Of a DNA stretch of 7,192 nt, positions 6,793 through 7,192 are shown in pieces. How positions within the stretch are numbered: the first letter of the stretch is position 1; each line of letters begins with the position of its first letter. Made by a program: the position numbers and the translations under genes. The notes under the pieces are model-generated. The model did not search any database and was not told the DNA's origin. It was given only the letters and a program-made list of their open reading frames with translations. This stretch comes from an uncultured bacterium (GTDB lineage Bacteria; Verrucomicrobiota; Kiritimatiellia; CAIKKV01): positions 1-7,192 of the forward strand of contig CAIKKV010000450.1 in assembly GCA_903828035.1 (NCBI GenBank), written 5' to 3'.

Positions 6793-6821
6793 ATTATCCG
6801 GCATCACTCCGCCCTTGTCAA
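6793..6821 (-). promoter_or_regulatory. Strong sigma-70-type promoter giving a leaderless or near-leaderless nagD-like mRNA
   Basis: On the minus strand TTGACA (6816-6821, 6 of 6) and GATAAT (6793-6798, 5 of 6) are separated by exactly 17 bp. Only seven bases, TCCGGGC, lie between the -10 box and the ATG at 6785, so transcription should begin at the start codon or within a base or two of it. The -10 also sits inside the small palindrome CCGGA-ATTA-TCCGG (6788-6801), which could be a regulator site or chance. Confidence 0.75.
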
Positions 6822-6876
6822 CGCCGGCCGGTATGTCCCTGATCCTCGCCTAAGAAACGCGTTCACATAGTTGTCC

Positions 6877-6906
6877 TAATCGTAATCGTACGCTTAATCG
6901 TAATCG
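6877..6906. repeat. Hexamer array TAATCG, five units with a divergent middle unit
   Basis: TAATCGTAATCG occurs at 6877-6888 and again at 6895-6906, separated by the six bases TACGCT. The run can therefore be read as five hexamers whose third unit has diverged. On the other strand it reads CGATTA repeated. It is AT-richer than its surroundings. Confidence 0.8.
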
Positions 6907-7034
6907 AGGCCCGGCGGGGTTGTGGCGGTTCGGGCGTTCCCTGACGGCGGCGCGGTGCGGGTTTTCGCCTGATCGAAATGGAACAACCCCGTAGCCATCG
7001 CGCGCCTTGCTCACTGTCGTTCGCATGGGCGGCG

Positions 7035-7096
7035 CACAAGATGGATTCCGCCAAAGCCTGCCTCGGAAATAGGCGCAACACCATTTCCATCTTGTG
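7035..7096. repeat. 11-bp perfect inverted repeat with 40-bp spacer
   Basis: CACAAGATGGA (7035-7045) and its exact reverse complement TCCATCTTGTG (7086-7096) flank 40 bp. The arms could pair into a long hairpin or be the ends of a tiny non-coding element. No target-site duplication is visible beside them. Confidence 0.6.
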
Positions 7097-7192
7097 AATG
7101 TACCATAGGGCTCATGTCGCTGGTTAACCCGCCGCCAACAGGCGAAAGGCGGATCAGCTCAAAAGCAGCCACACGTTAATGCCTAAATCCAA

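Larger units (their letters stand above)
6822..7192. other. Right-end intergenic region with no convincing gene
   Basis: Upstream of the nagD-like promoter I find no coding sequence with recognisable protein features, no tRNA and no transposase. One minus-strand ORF of 75 codons (6863-7090) crosses it, but it is arginine- and proline-rich, lacks a good ribosome site, and its end is simply the translated hexamer repeat. The region does hold the TAATCG array and an 11-bp inverted repeat, so it may be an interspersed repeat or an old insertion. Small hairpins such as CGCC-AACA-GGCG (7133-7144) are present near the edge. Confidence 0.6.

Noticed and set aside
6863..7090. A 75-codon minus-strand ORF as a small protein gene
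   Set aside because: There is no good ribosome site and no recognisable domain, the composition is Arg/Pro-rich, and its C-terminus is the translated hexamer repeat.
7121..7172. An integron attC-like site (GGTTAAC near 7122 and GTTAATG near 7175)
   Set aside because: Each core departs from the attC consensus, only five bases pair between them, and the internal hairpin is off centre. No integrase or cassette is present.

Overview
The window looks like a bacterial chromosome segment: GC-rich, tightly packed, with clear Shine-Dalgarno sites and at least one textbook sigma-70-type promoter. The gene mix suggests the PVC superphylum (Kiritimatiellota, Lentisphaerota, Verrucomicrobiota or Planctomycetota). 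It combines a Gfo/Idh/MocA sugar oxidoreductase diverging from a large secreted multi-domain glycosidase, a flavin-dependent thymidylate synthase and short repeat arrays between genes. That placement is an inference from gene content and style; no rRNA or marker phylogeny is available here.

Layout. On the left, a Gfo/Idh/MocA oxidoreductase gene (minus strand, cut by the window edge) diverges across a 146-bp regulatory region from a 993-residue secreted glycoside-hydrolase-like protein (plus strand, 1168-4149). A divergent ThyX (4174-4881) follows 24 bp later in the same direction, so the two are probably co-transcribed. A 143-bp convergent gap (4882-5024) holds a 9-bp tandem repeat and a REP-like perfect hairpin. 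A two-gene minus-strand unit comes next: a NagD-type HAD phosphatase (6003-6785) followed by an aldo/keto reductase (5025-5963). The last 400 bp (6786-7192) hold the NagD promoter, a hexamer repeat array and an inverted repeat, with no convincing gene.

How the genes may work together. The oxidoreductase and the secreted glycosidase share a control region with two copies of a 13-bp repeat containing the palindrome GTTTCAAAC. A natural reading is joint control of outer polysaccharide hydrolysis and cytoplasmic sugar oxidation. ThyX looks like a housekeeping passenger in the glycosidase operon. The NagD-like phosphatase and the aldo/keto reductase form an unrelated small metabolic operon.

Most notable points are: the paired palindromic repeats between the divergent genes; a predicted leaderless or near-leaderless mRNA for the NagD-like gene (TTGACA, 17-bp spacer, GATAAT, 7 nt, ATG); a ThyX whose signature motif is altered (RHER instead of RHR, plus other changes); and three kinds of intergenic repeat. 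I see no defence system, CRISPR array, transposase, phage gene or RNA gene. Apart from these details this is an ordinary metabolic region, and I do not see an obvious undescribed multi-gene system.
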